A stretch of 64,000 nucleotides of DNA, from positions 60,109,909 through 60,173,908 of the forward strand of contig JBANSL010000005.1 in the NCBI GenBank assembly GCA_037127255.1, in the 5' to 3' direction. Made by a program: the position numbers and the translations under genes. This document shows positions 40,805 to 50,876 of this stretch, in pieces; the stretch's first letter is position 1; the number at the start of each line of letters is the position of its first letter. This DNA is from Persicaria tinctoria. Lineage: Eukaryota; Streptophyta; Magnoliopsida; Caryophyllales; Polygonaceae. Under the pieces are notes generated by a model, which did not search any database, was not told the origin of the DNA, and saw only the letters and a program-made list of their open reading frames with translations.

Positions 40805-41751
40805 CTCATTGACGTCTGGATCAATCTCCTTAGGAGGCTCATTGAGGGGTATGGATGGGGCTAGCCTGGCATAGATGTTTTCATCATAATTTGCAGGAGC
40901 CCAATAGGTGTTGTCGAAGTTGGTTAGCCTTTCGATAGTAGCCAATGCCTCCGCCGGTGTCTAAGTGAGATACTCATATTGTGAGTACTAATTGATCATT
41001 TCCTTGACGGCCAGATCAAGAGAATTGTAGAAAATCTCCTGAATAACGTATGGTGGCTGCCCATGAGTGGGGCATGATTGCAGTAGATCCTTGTACCGAT
41101 CCCATGCTCCTGCTAGCGGTTCCCCAGGCTTTTGTTGAAAGCTGTAATCTTTTGTCTGAGGACCGCTGTCTTGGCGGGAGGAAAGAACTTGTTGAGGAAC
41201 GCATTCCTAACCTCTGCCCATGTTGTGAGGGATCGTGCAGGGAGACCTTCAAGCCACTTCAATGCTGGACCTGCAAGAGACCAACGAAAAGCTTTCATTT
41301 TTACATATGCAAGAGTAGTGCCTTCAGCAAGAGTATGGCACATATCGGGAAAAGTAGTAATATATTCAAGAGGGTATTTATTAAATCTTCCATAGAAAGC
41401 ATTACTTTTAATTTCGATAAGGAAGGCAGTGCGACTTTCAAAGTTAGTATGAGGGATTAGAATTGCCGATTCGGGCACGACAAGAGTTGGGTGCATGTAA
41501 TCCTCAACAATGGTAGGTTATTGGGCAAGCTCAGCCTCTGCCTTCCTCCTACGTTCAACTTCCTGCTCAGTGCGTGCTCTCTTAGCGGTGAGAGCAGCAT
41601 TGTTGGATGCTAGTTCCCTATGAAGCCTCTCAATCATCTCAGCTTGTGTTTCGGCGGTTGCCATGATCTTTTTCAATTTAGAGTGGATGCATAGAAGGCG
41701 TTCCAGATCGTCTAAGGTGTCAAACTGAGGTGGTTGACCAGAACAGCGCAT
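40805..41751 (-). pseudogene. gag N-terminal and core part, element A
   Basis: Starts at 41751. 77 codons with a helical KRARTEQEVERRRKAEAELA segment end at a TAA. The same frame then continues from 41496 with LAGPALKWLEGLPARSLTTW, AEVRNAFLNKFFPPAKTAVL, the Retrotrans_gag core typical of Athila/Tat. After a stop near 41113 the protein goes on in another frame (CPTHGQPPYVI near 41060), as also seen in B2 at 58066. It reaches the D insertion at 40804. Broken by at least one stop and one frameshift. Confidence 0.8.
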
Positions 41752-41815
41752 ACACCTGTAAAAGAAAACTCAAGGCAAAAATGCGATCTAACTACCTAAG
41801 GCGCGAATGATTGCT

Positions 41816-41833
41816 TCCCCGGCAACGGCGCCA
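41816..41833 (-). other. Primer-binding site of element A (tRNA-Asp)
   Basis: On the minus strand TGGCGCCGTTGCCGGGGA, an 18 of 18 match to the complement of the plant tRNA-Asp 3' end, seven bases from the LTR. Confidence 0.95.
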
Positions 41834-41840
41834 ATTTTAT

Positions 41841-43595
41841 TGTAGGAGGAAATCGAGTTAAAAAATGTAGAAATATAAATCAAACTAGACTCTGCCCACA
41901 CAAATAATTACAAGACTCTCTCCCGATGTAGAAATAGGAAGTCATGATCGATCCTCGAGGATGCTGATTAGGTAGCGGCAAAATCTCACGTCGATTTCGA
42001 CCTCAGGGGACCACTCGATATCGTCCAGTTCAGTCGATTTCTGAACACTTCTGCAGACGTCAGGCAATATTGACTAGAGGCACTCGATATCGACCAGGTA
42101 GCTCGATATCGACCAATTCCTCGAAATCAACCTGTACCTGCAGAGACACAAACGAGCAGCGATCTTTCGGGATCGAGAATTAGACGTCGATATCGACCAG
42201 TAGGTGGTCGAAATCGAGCAGATACAGAAACGTAAATAAAAGGAAATGCTTGCGAATTTCGGAATAAACTATGTATGAAAGAAAACTTCCAAAATCGGGG
42301 TTTGCAACAACGATAACCAAACATGAATAAAGCAAGATAAAGAGAAATAATCATGCAATCACATCAAAGGAACAAGCTTTCGCCTTTTCCAACAATTAGA
42401 CAACTCTCTCAAGAAACCCTAATTGTATCTACCAATTTTATGTTTATAATCCAAGTGGTTAACCTGAATCTATATTGAATAGGTAATAAACATATAAAAG
42501 GTAGTGGATGATCAAAGCACAATAAAGGTCGAATCTTTGACCTCAAACACGCTTGGCTATCGTTGGGCTCACCCCGACCCTAGAAGTAGGTGGGCTACTC
42601 GCTCTTCATCGTAGGAAAAGACATCAATAATAAAAGGAAATAACTTTGCATTAATAAACTAAATAAAAGCTTACAACCGAACGGAGCCAATTCCGCTCTC
42701 GCTTCACAACTTCACTCGACCTCCACTCTATCTCTCTACTCGCTACCTCTCTTCCTAGAACTGAAATTGAATGAATGAAAACTAGCCCCATGGGCTTTAT
42801 TTATAGACCCAAGTCCTTGCTATCCAAGGAAGGAATCTATCTATCCTATATATAAAGATATAATTCTACTAGGAAACAAATAAATCTAAATTAGGTAAAC
42901 AAGATAAATCCTATAGGGTAATTAATTATTCCACCCATAGGATAAATAAAAAGATAAAAAATAGAAAATCTAAAGTCTTCATGTGTAAGGAATCTTCTCT
43001 TGGGAATATCTCCATTGGACTTTGGATAGAACTCGGAATAGAGCTCGGAATCGAGTTGGACTCATCACTGCATGTTGGTCGATATCGACCACGTCTGGTC
43101 GATATCGAGTCATCTTTTCCGCTTAACTTTAGTCACTCAATTTTGGCTACTAGTAGGAATCTCGAGTAATTTTTGGTCGATATCGACCACTATAGGTCGA
43201 TATCGAGCTGGCTTCTTTCGTCCTTGTGTCCACTGGTCATTTCAAGTCGATCTGTGAATTTTTTACCAGTTTCAGGTCGATATTGACCAGTGTGGCTCGA
43301 TATCGACCACTCTTCAGTGTCTTGTTCCGTGCTCATCTCTGCTCGATGTCAAGCGCTCTTTCGTCGATTTTCGAGCTCATTCAGTAGACATCAAGTGCTC
43401 TTTCAGTCCTTCTTGGTCTTGGTCCGAATTAGCTCCAAATTCTGCAATATTAAACAGAAACTTATGTAGACCTATATTTCTCGTAAATAAACATAAACTA
43501 CACAAATTTGCTATATTCCCATCCCAGAATGCATAAAAATGATGGAATAAAGAGCTGAAATAAATATAAAATCATGGCATAAAACGTGGTCATCA
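41841..43595 (-). repeat. LTR shared by elements A and B
   Basis: Minus-strand start TGATGACC, end CTCCTACA, 1755 bp. One side carries the primer-binding site of A and the other the 3' internal end of B, so it is both a 5' and a 3' LTR. It has about a dozen TCGATATCGA-type palindromes (42010-42210 and 43075-43390). Confidence 0.9.
42798..42805 (-). promoter_or_regulatory. TATA box of the A/B LTR
   Basis: TATAAATA on the minus strand in an LTR, followed by AAGCCC. The same box is at 44507-44514 and 50118-50125 in the related LTRs, each followed by AAGCC. Confidence 0.65.
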
Positions 43596-43662
43596 AATCA
43601 GCCCATACTTAAGCTTGCTTGTCCCTAAGCAATAACTTGGATGGTCATTCGGGGGAAGAATT
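43596..43662 (-). other. 3' internal end of element B with hairpin and polypurine-like tract
   Basis: On the minus strand TTGCTT-AGGGAC-AAGCAA (43632-43615) is followed by CTTAAGTATGGGCTGATT and then the LTR start at 43595. This is all that lies between two oppositely oriented LTRs, because a solo LTR is inserted at 43663. Confidence 0.75.
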
Positions 43663-44506
43663 TGATGTGACCCTAATTCGCCATGTTTTATAGTTACTTT
43701 TATATCGTTTTCTGCATACCTTTCATACATTTGGGCTAGAATAGTACACAATCTATGTAGTTTATGCTTATTTGCTAAATTATGGAATCTACATCAGTTT
43801 CTGTTTAATTTCACAGAAATCGAAGCAATTTACAGCAGTTCGAAGAAAGGAGGAAAAACTCGAAGTCAACTATAGAAGTCCAAGGTCAAGGAGCAGCGGA
43901 ACAAGGACAAGTTGACCTGGAAGCACGAAAATCGAGTCAACAAAGCTTGGTCGATATCAAGTTACCTTACTCGATATCGAGTAAAATAGTCGATTTCCAC
44001 CAGAGTTAGCCAAAATCGAGGAAGCTGAGGAAGAAGAAGTACACAGAAGTCGATATCGACTATCCTAAGTCGATATCGAGTAGCTCATATCGAGCTGAAG
44101 ACCCAGGAATCAAAGAAGCAAGCTGGAGCTGGAACATTCAAGTCGATATCGAGGAACTTTACTCGATATCGAGTAATCACCAAGTCAATTTTAACTTCCT
44201 GGAGCTGAGATCGACGAAGAAGCTGAAGACGAAGAAAAGTTGGTCGATATTGAGGAAACTACTCGATATGGAGTTGGACCAGATAAGCCGAAAACGAGTA
44301 GTCCGAATCTTGTTAAGATTCTATCCCGAATCCGATTGAGATATTTTCGAGAGCAAATCCCATCAAGATCTATCAAGTGATATCAAGAGGAGAAGATATT
44401 TACCTACATTAGATATAATTCCTTTTAGAGATTTATTTCTTTATTTCCATTATTTAATCTTAATCATTTAGATAGATAGATATAGATATAGATAGGATTG
44501 GAAGCC

Positions 44507-44514
44507 TATAAATA
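44507..44514 (+). promoter_or_regulatory. TATA box of the solo LTR
   Basis: TATAAATA followed by AAGCC, same context as in the other two LTRs of the family. Transcription would start some 30 bp downstream. Confidence 0.65.
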
Positions 44515-44582
44515 AAGCCTATATGGCTGGTTTTTATTGATTCAATCATTCAATTCAATTCTAGAGAAGGAGAAGAGGTAGT

Positions 44583-44587
<5 letters not shown>

Positions 44588-44641
<54 letters not shown>
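44588..44641. repeat. (GA)n microsatellite in the solo LTR
   Basis: About 54 bp of GA, downstream of the TATA box, probably in the 5' untranslated part of the transcript. Confidence 0.9.
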
Positions 44642-44644
<3 letters not shown>

Positions 44645-45580
44645 TAGCCAAAAAGAGTTGGAGTTTGCGAAAACGGTTATGACTTCGATTGGTTGTAAGT
44701 TTTGGTTATTTTTAATGCAATTTATTTTCCTGAAATCTTTAATGAGTTTATTCATGATGAAGAGCGAGTAGTCCACCCACTTCTAGGGTCGGGGTGAGCC
44801 CGACGGTAGCCGTGTGAGGTGATGCGGTAAAGTTTTGATCTTTTTATGAAATTCGTCTTCTATCCCTATGAGCGTGATTCTTTTGCAAAAGTTGAAGGTG
44901 ATCATTGTTTGTGTTATTGAAGCGAAAGTGATCTTAATACAACTTGGGTTAATTATTTGAAAAGGGTTAGTAACAATTAGGGTTTATGCGAAAGCTTCTA
45001 TATTCCTATTTGTTAATAACGAAAGTTATTTGATGAAAAGCATGATCTTTTATGCCTTTATGTGTTATTTTACATGGTTATCGTTGTGGTGTTGAAACCC
45101 TGATCTTGGAAGTCTTTAGTTTATTGAGTTAATTTCGTGTTTACATTCGTTTTCGTTCGAAAAAGTTGCAAATTTAAGTTTCTAAGTTACTCGATCTCGG
45201 GCAAATTTTGTCGACATCAAGGAAAGTGGTCGATGTCGAGTTGAGTTGGTCGAAATCGAGTTACTTTGGTGAGTTTTTCTTTCTGTTAATCGATTTTGAG
45301 CACTGTTGGTCGATTTTGTTTAGTCGATATCGAGTAACAGTGGTCGATATCGACCAGTTTTATGTGCAATGCTTTCTTTTCTGCTTTTCTCTGTTATTTC
45401 TGTCTGTCTATGAGATTTGCTGCTACATGAGATCCGCTGACACGCTTCCTCGAGGATCGATCCTGACTTCCCGCTGCTACATCAGGAGAAGGTCTTGTAA
45501 TTATTTGCAAGGGACGGTATCTGGTTTGCTTTACTTTATTTATATTTTGAATTGCAAGTCTCGATTTCCTCCTTACAACA

Positions 45581-46740
45581 GAATTCAAAAATCTCAACAT
45601 TATAGATTCATTCTTATATGTCCCTGCAGTCAATTACCATCCTTGAAAAGGTACTAATGCCACAAACTCATACATGTGCAATAAAAGCAACATCTACTCA
45701 CAAAAGGAGGTTTATGCAAAAACAATCCATAAGTGACAGAGCAATAATAATCAAAAGGACTTTAATTTAAGCTCAATAAGGAGTAGATTGGTAAAAGGCT
45801 TAAGGTGGGCAAATTTTGGAAATGTGGTACTAATAATCCGGGGAAATGGAGTACTTTCCAAATTTAATTTCCACATTCCTTCTTCATAAGATTCATAACC
45901 TTTCACTCTTACGCTCGATGCTTTTTTTTTTCAATATTATGCTTTTACCTCTCTAACCTCATGAATGGCCCCGGATACTTAGTACTTTGGACTCCTCACC
46001 TGTGTGCCCCATCTCGCCGAACTATTATCTCAACGAGCAGGGTCGATCTACCTTTATTTCCTGAGGTGACCGGATTTTTTATGACTCATTAAATTTTCCA
46101 TATATTTTCAAACTTTCCTGCCAAACTCCAATAATGACATATAACAACAAAAACACCATATAATATTTTCATAATGTGACTTCATTCTCAACATAATCCC
46201 CGGATAAGGTAAAGAATGGCAATATTTAGATCATGTGGAGCAACATATGATATAAGGCATATAATATGGCTTTTATGATGCATAAGCATAGGTATGGCTA
46301 GGATATAACAACATGAGCATATATGGAAAATAAAGTTCTTCGTCCTCTTATCATGCAACATGTCAAAAGCAACTTCAAATTTACCTTCTTTCATGGTTTT
46401 CAAGAAAATAATGCATTTCATTGTGACTTCCCTTTACTAGGCAATTTCATACTATATCTCTAATGAATCCAATTTTGCATCTTCGAGTTCAATTTAACTT
46501 TCATTACACTATTTCTTTAAACAATTTACAAGCTTTGGGAGATGTCTCATAAAACAAACTTTGAATTTAGCAATTAAGCACAAAAATTAAAAATTCACTC
46601 AAAATTCACCATGTAAAACAAAAAACAAGAATAAAATATATAATAATGATAATGAGCTCTTCCCCTCCATACTCAGAATATACAGTGTCCCCACTGTATA
46701 AATAAAATAAGGGTAAAGGAAGGAACTCACTGAATAACGC
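45581..46740 (-). other. 3' spacer of element B
   Basis: No gene. It is collinear with 60990-61683 of B2 on the opposite strand (GGTAGATCGACC, GTGACTTCCCTTTACT words). At 46681-46698 there is a hairpin TACAGTG/CACTGTA and beside it GTATGGAGGGG on the minus strand. Confidence 0.75.
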
Positions 46741-47170
46741 GCTATAGGGTCGAAATAAGGCTGCAGTAGATTGCCAGAAGTCGATATCGACTAGGTGGTG
46801 CTCGATATCGACTACAATTCATCGGATTCCGCTTCTGATAAGCTTGGTCGAAATTGGAGCTTTTGGTCGATATCGACAACCTCACTCGATATCGAGTAAA
46901 GTTGGTCGAAATCGAATGTCTTTGTCTTTTCTGCTCCTGGTCGAAATCTACCTCAGAGGTCGATATCGACCAGGTTGTTCTGACAGTTTCGTTCGATCCC
47001 ATTTTTTTTTACCTGCAAAATGTTAGTTCTCACAAGAACACAAGATTTCTCACATGAAGTATTCAAAACCATCTTGATTTTAGAGTCGGTAGGCCGACTT
47101 CTCCGCTTGTGCTCAGGAACCTTCAATGTAAGGCCATCTTGTACCTGACCCTTCTCTTGGATCATCTAGG
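46741..47170 (-). pseudogene. Integrase tail remnant and TCGATATCGA cluster, element B
   Basis: The minus-strand frame 47165-46953 includes VPEHKRRSRPTDSKIKMV, which resembles the end of the integrase tail in B2 (near 60610). 46780-46970 carries at least five TCGATATCGA or TCGAAATCGA words downstream of that frame. In B2 the equivalent cluster is at 60740-60880. Confidence 0.5.
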
Positions 47171-47274
47171 TCCTGATTGTAGTATGGAAGCTCCGTTGAT
47201 ATGTGGTTGTTTGCATAGAGCCCTTTACTTTCCTTTTTCCTCTTTCTAGTCCAAGTCCTGCGCAGGTTAGCTCT

Positions 47275-47823
47275 CTACGGGGCCTTGTCTCCTCTAAAAA
47301 TATTATTTTTATTGATGGATGGAGGAGATGTAGGTCTTGTACCTGAGCTTACCTTTTCGTGCCCAAAACAGAAATCTTTGGGTTTAGGGTCAATCGATAT
47401 CGAGTAGAAATGGTCGACGTCGAATGCAGGGACCCCATACTTGGGCTCTTGGCAAGTCTGCAGCTCCCCCCCCCCCCCCCCCCCCTCCTCGTGGTCGCCT
47501 ATGCTCTTCACCTCCAGCCATGGAATTTCCTCCTTTGTAGGGCCAAAAGAGAAATCTAAGACCTCATTGCCTATCGTGAAGGTGAGTAATCGCTTCCTGA
47601 CGCTGATCTTGGCATCTGCAGTAGCTAGAAATGGTCTATCAAGAATAATAGGGCAAGTAGGATCTTCCGCATAGTCTATAACAAGAAAATCAACGGGGCT
47701 ATAGAACTTACAAACCTGGACAAGGACATTATCTACCATACATGTAGGGATTACCACTGTATTGTTTGCCATGTATAGCTTGGCATCCACAGGTTCTATT
47801 GGTCCTATCTTCACCCTTTGCAA
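47275..47823 (-). pseudogene. Protease C-terminal part of element B
   Basis: Retropepsin-type: VDAKLYMANNTVVIPTCMVD, FLVIDYAEDPTCPIILDRPF, LATADAKISVRK (usual ILGRPFLATADA), GNEVLDFSFG. It lies one frame away from 48791-47811, which carries the DLGASVSIMP active site, so a frameshift at the KG/MQ junction separates the two halves. A C homopolymer at 47467-47484 adds a variable Gly run. Dimeric aspartic protease fold expected if intact. Confidence 0.8.
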
Positions 47824-48791
47824 GATGATAAGGGCATGATGCTCACGCTTGCTCCTAGATCACACAGTGCTTCATATCTATATTGTCCAAATCCCAGATT
47901 AATAGAAAACTTACCATGGTCAAGTCTCTTCTCAGGGAAATCCATCCTTTTGTAGTCATCGGCGATTTTTGTGATGGATCGCTTGTTGCTAAGGATCTCC
48001 TTGAGGAACTTGACATATGCAGGCATCTCTTGAAGAGCTTCTGTAAAAGGCATTGAGACATTTAATTCCTGAAGCATCTTAACGAATCCTTTAAACCTAT
48101 CTGCAGTAGGATCTTTCTGCGCCTTGTAAGGGAAAGGTAGCATCTTCTTTGGTTTTGGAGAGGAATCAGCTATCGGAGGTGATGTAGACGGGTCGACATC
48201 GACTTGAGGGGACTGCTCGATATAGACCAGGTGGTGGTCGATATCGACCTGGTTATGGTTGATTTCGACTGTTGTGGTCGATTTCAGGGTCGCTGGTGCC
48301 GACGGGTCAATATTGACTTGAGGGTGGTCGATATCGACTGGGGCTTGGTTGATTTTGACCTTTTGTCTAGTTCTGTCGTTTGCTTCTCCGACCGCTGGTT
48401 TGTGCAGTTCGCGACCGCTCTTGAGCTTTACAACAGCTACGTGTCCGGATTGCCCCTTAGGATTGGGATATGTGTGCCCAGGGAGCTTTTTGGCTGGTCT
48501 TGGGATCTGTTGCGTGAGTTGACCCAGTTGGGTCTCCATATTCTTTTTCCATATATCCATCTCCCCAAGTCGTGTATTGAGGCCATGGAGTTGTGCCTGG
48601 TTTCTCCTCATCTCGTCGAGGATCATCTGTAGATCATCCTTCCGCTGGTCCCATTCTGGATGTCCTGGAGCTCTGTATGGTGGGGGGTTCCTAGGGGCAT
48701 CTTGGTTCCACTGTGGTTGATGGAACCACTGGTCCCCCATATAGCGATTGGGACCCCCTGCGTAAGCTACCTCCTCGTGAGTTTCTGCCAT
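47811..48791 (-). CDS. gag C-terminal, VDID linker and protease N-terminal frame, element B
   Basis: This 326-codon frame is one of the longest coding stretches in the window. Residues ~30-110 are the post-knuckle gag region (RKDDLQMILDEMRRNQAQ, GQLTQQIPRPAKKLPGHTYP). About 140-205 is the linker with VDIDHPQVNID, NQVDIDHHLVYIEQ and VDVDPS. About 215-280 is the pre-protease helix region (FKGFVKMLQELNVSMPFTEA). About 311-320 is DLGASVSIMP, the retropepsin active-site motif, intact. It ends by frameshift before the rest of the protease. Upstream, the zinc knuckle has lost its first cysteine (FIECGSQGHTTPEC) and lies across another frameshift. Confidence 0.8.
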   Translation of the reverse strand: MAETHEEVAYAGGPNRYMGDQWFHQPQWNQDAPRNPPPYRAPGHPEWDQRKDDLQMILDEMRRNQAQLHGLNTRLGEMDIWKKNMETQLGQLTQQIPRPAKKLPGHTYPNPKGQSGHVAVVKLKSGRELHKPAVGEANDRTRQKVKINQAPVDIDHPQVNIDPSAPATLKSTTTVEINHNQVDIDHHLVYIEQSPQVDVDPSTSPPIADSSPKPKKMLPFPYKAQKDPTADRFKGFVKMLQELNVSMPFTEALQEMPAYVKFLKEILSNKRSITKIADDYKRMDFPEKRLDHGKFSINLGFGQYRYEALCDLGASVSIMPLSSCKG

Positions 48792-48960
48792 CCTAACTTG
48801 CTCTGTATGTGGGCACTCTGGAGTGGTGTGCCCCTGTGAGCCACATTCAATGAAGGTTGGTTGACAGAAAGAATCTTGACTTGCTTGAGGAGCTTGCGAT
48901 TCTGATCTCTGTAGTACTGCTCCTTCTTAGTTTTGCTTCGAATTAGCTCCAAATTCTGCA
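48792..48960 (-). pseudogene. Gag zinc-knuckle region fused to an LTR fragment, element B
   Basis: KEQYYRDQNRK to SVNQP, then a one-base shift moves the knuckle out of frame, with its first Cys replaced. Upstream, the frame enters LTR sequence at about 48915-48930; the first codons of the frame (MQNLELIRS) are LTR-derived. Confidence 0.75.
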
Positions 48961-49108
48961 ATATTAAACATAAACTTATGTAGACCTCTATTTCTCGTAA
49001 ATAAACAAAAACTACACAAATTTTCTATATTCCCATCCCATAATGCATAAAATGATGGAATAAGGAGCTGAAATAAATACAAAATCATGGCATAAAACAT
49101 GGTCATCA
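48915..49108 (-). repeat. LTR 5'-end fragment at the edge of element B
   Basis: Collinear with the first ~180 bp of the A/B LTR (43595 leftwards): GCATAAAACATGGTCATCA at its edge. It joins gag at CTCCTTCTT, a word also present in the intact LTR near 43415, so a microhomology-type deletion is likely. Confidence 0.8.
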
Positions 49109-49442
49109 CTCGACGTCGACTGCAAAAGCTGTCTCGAGTAGATGCAAAACTAAAACGGTAGTCGATATCGAGTGGAGAACTCGATCTCGAGTTATTAGTA
49201 GCCGAAGTCGACTGGCTCCGCAGACTGCTAGTCGATCCAATGCACTCGTTGTCGACCGGGATAGTCGATGTGGAGTGACCTGCAGAACGTAAATAAAGTT
49301 GCCAAAGATAGCCCAAGAGCGTAAGGATGGTAAAGAAATATGATCAGAAATAAACCAAAGATTGTTGAGTTTTACGAAGACCCAACGAACGACAATATTT
49401 AGAATGTAAACAAATTAAACAAAGACTCCCAAGACCGGGGCT
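49109..49442 (-). repeat. LTR fragment of the B2 type, opposite orientation
   Basis: On the minus strand it is collinear with part of the A/B LTR around 42050-42290 (CGTAAATAAA, then AAGACCGGGGCTTG versus AAATCGGGGTTTG) but carries TCGACGTCGA rather than TCGATATCGA. It is cut where the plus-strand LTR of B2 starts. Confidence 0.65.
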
Positions 49443-50117
49443 TGATGTGCGCTCAAATAACCATGATTTTCGCTTACATCTATATCGATTTTTGTATGCA
49501 TTTCATATCTCTGGGTTAGAATAATACATGAATTGTGTAGTTTACGCTTATTTTCCAATGATGGAAATCTACACTAGTTCTTCTTTAATTTCCCAAAAAT
49601 CGAGACACTTCACAAACAATTCGGAGAAGGGAAGAAAGCAATCGAAGAGCTCGAGGTTGACTACAACAACTTAAGGTCGAGAAGAAGTTGATCCAGAAAG
49701 CATCGAGCAGAAGAAAAGAATAAATACACTCGACTTGACTAGTCGACGTCAACCAAACTAGTCGATGTGGAGTACAATCTGGTCAACCACATCATCAGAG
49801 ATCGAGATCGAGCACGAGAGGAGCCTAGAGCACGAATTCTACTCGATGTCGAGTACTTTACTCGATGTCGAGTACATCATGGCGCGTAGTCAGAGTCAAA
49901 ATTGAGTACCAATCTGGATGAAAAGTTACTTGAAGACCAAGGCACTAGCTCTATCACGAGGAGAAGATATTTATCCACATTAGTAAATTCCCATATTTAC
50001 TTTAGGGAATTTTAATTGTTTTATTTTATTTATTCACCAATTATATCTTAGGAAAGAGATAGGTAGATTTAGGATAAAGATAGATTGTTCTTTCCTAGAT
50101 TAGCTAGGTTTGAACGC

Positions 50118-50125
50118 TATAAATA
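50118..50125 (+). promoter_or_regulatory. TATA box of the B2 LTR
   Basis: TATAAATA followed by AAGCC, matching the boxes at 42798 (minus) and 44507. Confidence 0.65.
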
Positions 50126-50876
50126 AAGCCATAAGGGCCGAGTTTTAGGAGCATCCAACAATTCTATTCTCAAGCAATTGAGCAAACACTAGTTATGCAA
50201 TTTTGAGAGGTTTTGGAGAGCTTTGACCGAGTAGAGTTTGAGAGCGGAAGTGATCTGGCTTTGTTCGGTTGTAAGTTTTCCTTTGATTTAATGCAAGTTA
50301 GTTCTTTTATGTTATTGATGTGTGTTTCTATGATGAAGAGTGAGTAGTCACCCAATTTCTAGGGTCGGAGTGAGCCCGAGGGTAGCCATGTAAGGTAATG
50401 CATCAAAGGTACAACTTTTATTGCGATTTCATCTTCTACTCCGAATTGCATGATTCTTCTACGACGGTCAATGGTGATCCCTATTTGTGTTATTGAAGCG
50501 AAAATGATCATCATGCAAACTTGGATTAATTATGTAAAAAGGGTTAGTAACAATTAGGGTTTATGTGAAAGCTTCTATCTACTTAATTGTTAATGTCGAA
50601 AGGTATTTGATGAAAATGCGTGATCTTTTATACATTTGGCATTATTCTTCTATGGTTATCATTGTGGCATTCATACCCTGACCTTGGAAGCTTTTATTAT
50701 ATTGATTCGAATCTTAATCAATTTGTTTTTGCTTTTATTGATTTATTTCATTAAAGGTTACGTTTTTCTGCAAAGACAACTCGTTATCGACAACTTTCTA
50801 CTCGACATCGAGTACTACTGGTCGACGTCGAGTACTTTTAGCTCGACATCGACTCTGTTTGTCTTCTGTTGTGCAG

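Larger units (their letters stand above)
33671..43595 (-). mobile_element. Gypsy element A (Athila/Tat-like), 5' LTR to protease remnant, interrupted by D
   Basis: Reading right to left: LTR 43595-41841 (starts TGATGACC, ends TCCTACA), primer-binding site 41833-41816, gag start 41751, gag core, then element D (35301-40804), gag zinc knuckle, VDID linker, protease remnant, ending near 33671 against the copia fragment. No reverse transcriptase, RNase H or integrase core is present, and its own 3' LTR is missing. The LTR at 41841-43595 also has the 3' internal end of element B on its other side, so A and B share it. Either a tandem recombinant formed or the arrangement is a deletion product. Confidence 0.8.
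43663..45580 (+). mobile_element. Solo LTR inserted in inverse orientation into element B
   Basis: 1918 bp, TGATGTGACC...TTACAACA, flanked by a perfect 5-bp duplication GAATT (43658-43662 and 45581-45585). No internal sequence remains, so the two LTRs of the inserted element recombined. It belongs to the family of A/B by shared wording and the palindromes TCGATATCGA (43950-44260 and 45190-45360). Confidence 0.9.
45581..49108 (-). mobile_element. Gypsy element B, 5'-truncated, non-autonomous
   Basis: Right to left: an LTR start fragment (49108 to about 48915), gag from the zinc knuckle on, VDID linker, protease, integrase tail remnant (about 47165-46953), 3' spacer (46740-45581), continuing at 43662-43596 to the LTR at 43595. 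The rest of its 5' LTR, primer-binding site and gag start are deleted. Reverse transcriptase, RNase H and integrase core are absent, as in A and B2. Confidence 0.8.

Noticed and set aside
43645..43662. Plus-strand polypurine tract (GGGGGAAGAATT) in front of the solo LTR
   Set aside because: The GAATT is a target duplication and the rest belongs to the minus-strand element B, so it is not the primer tract of the solo LTR.
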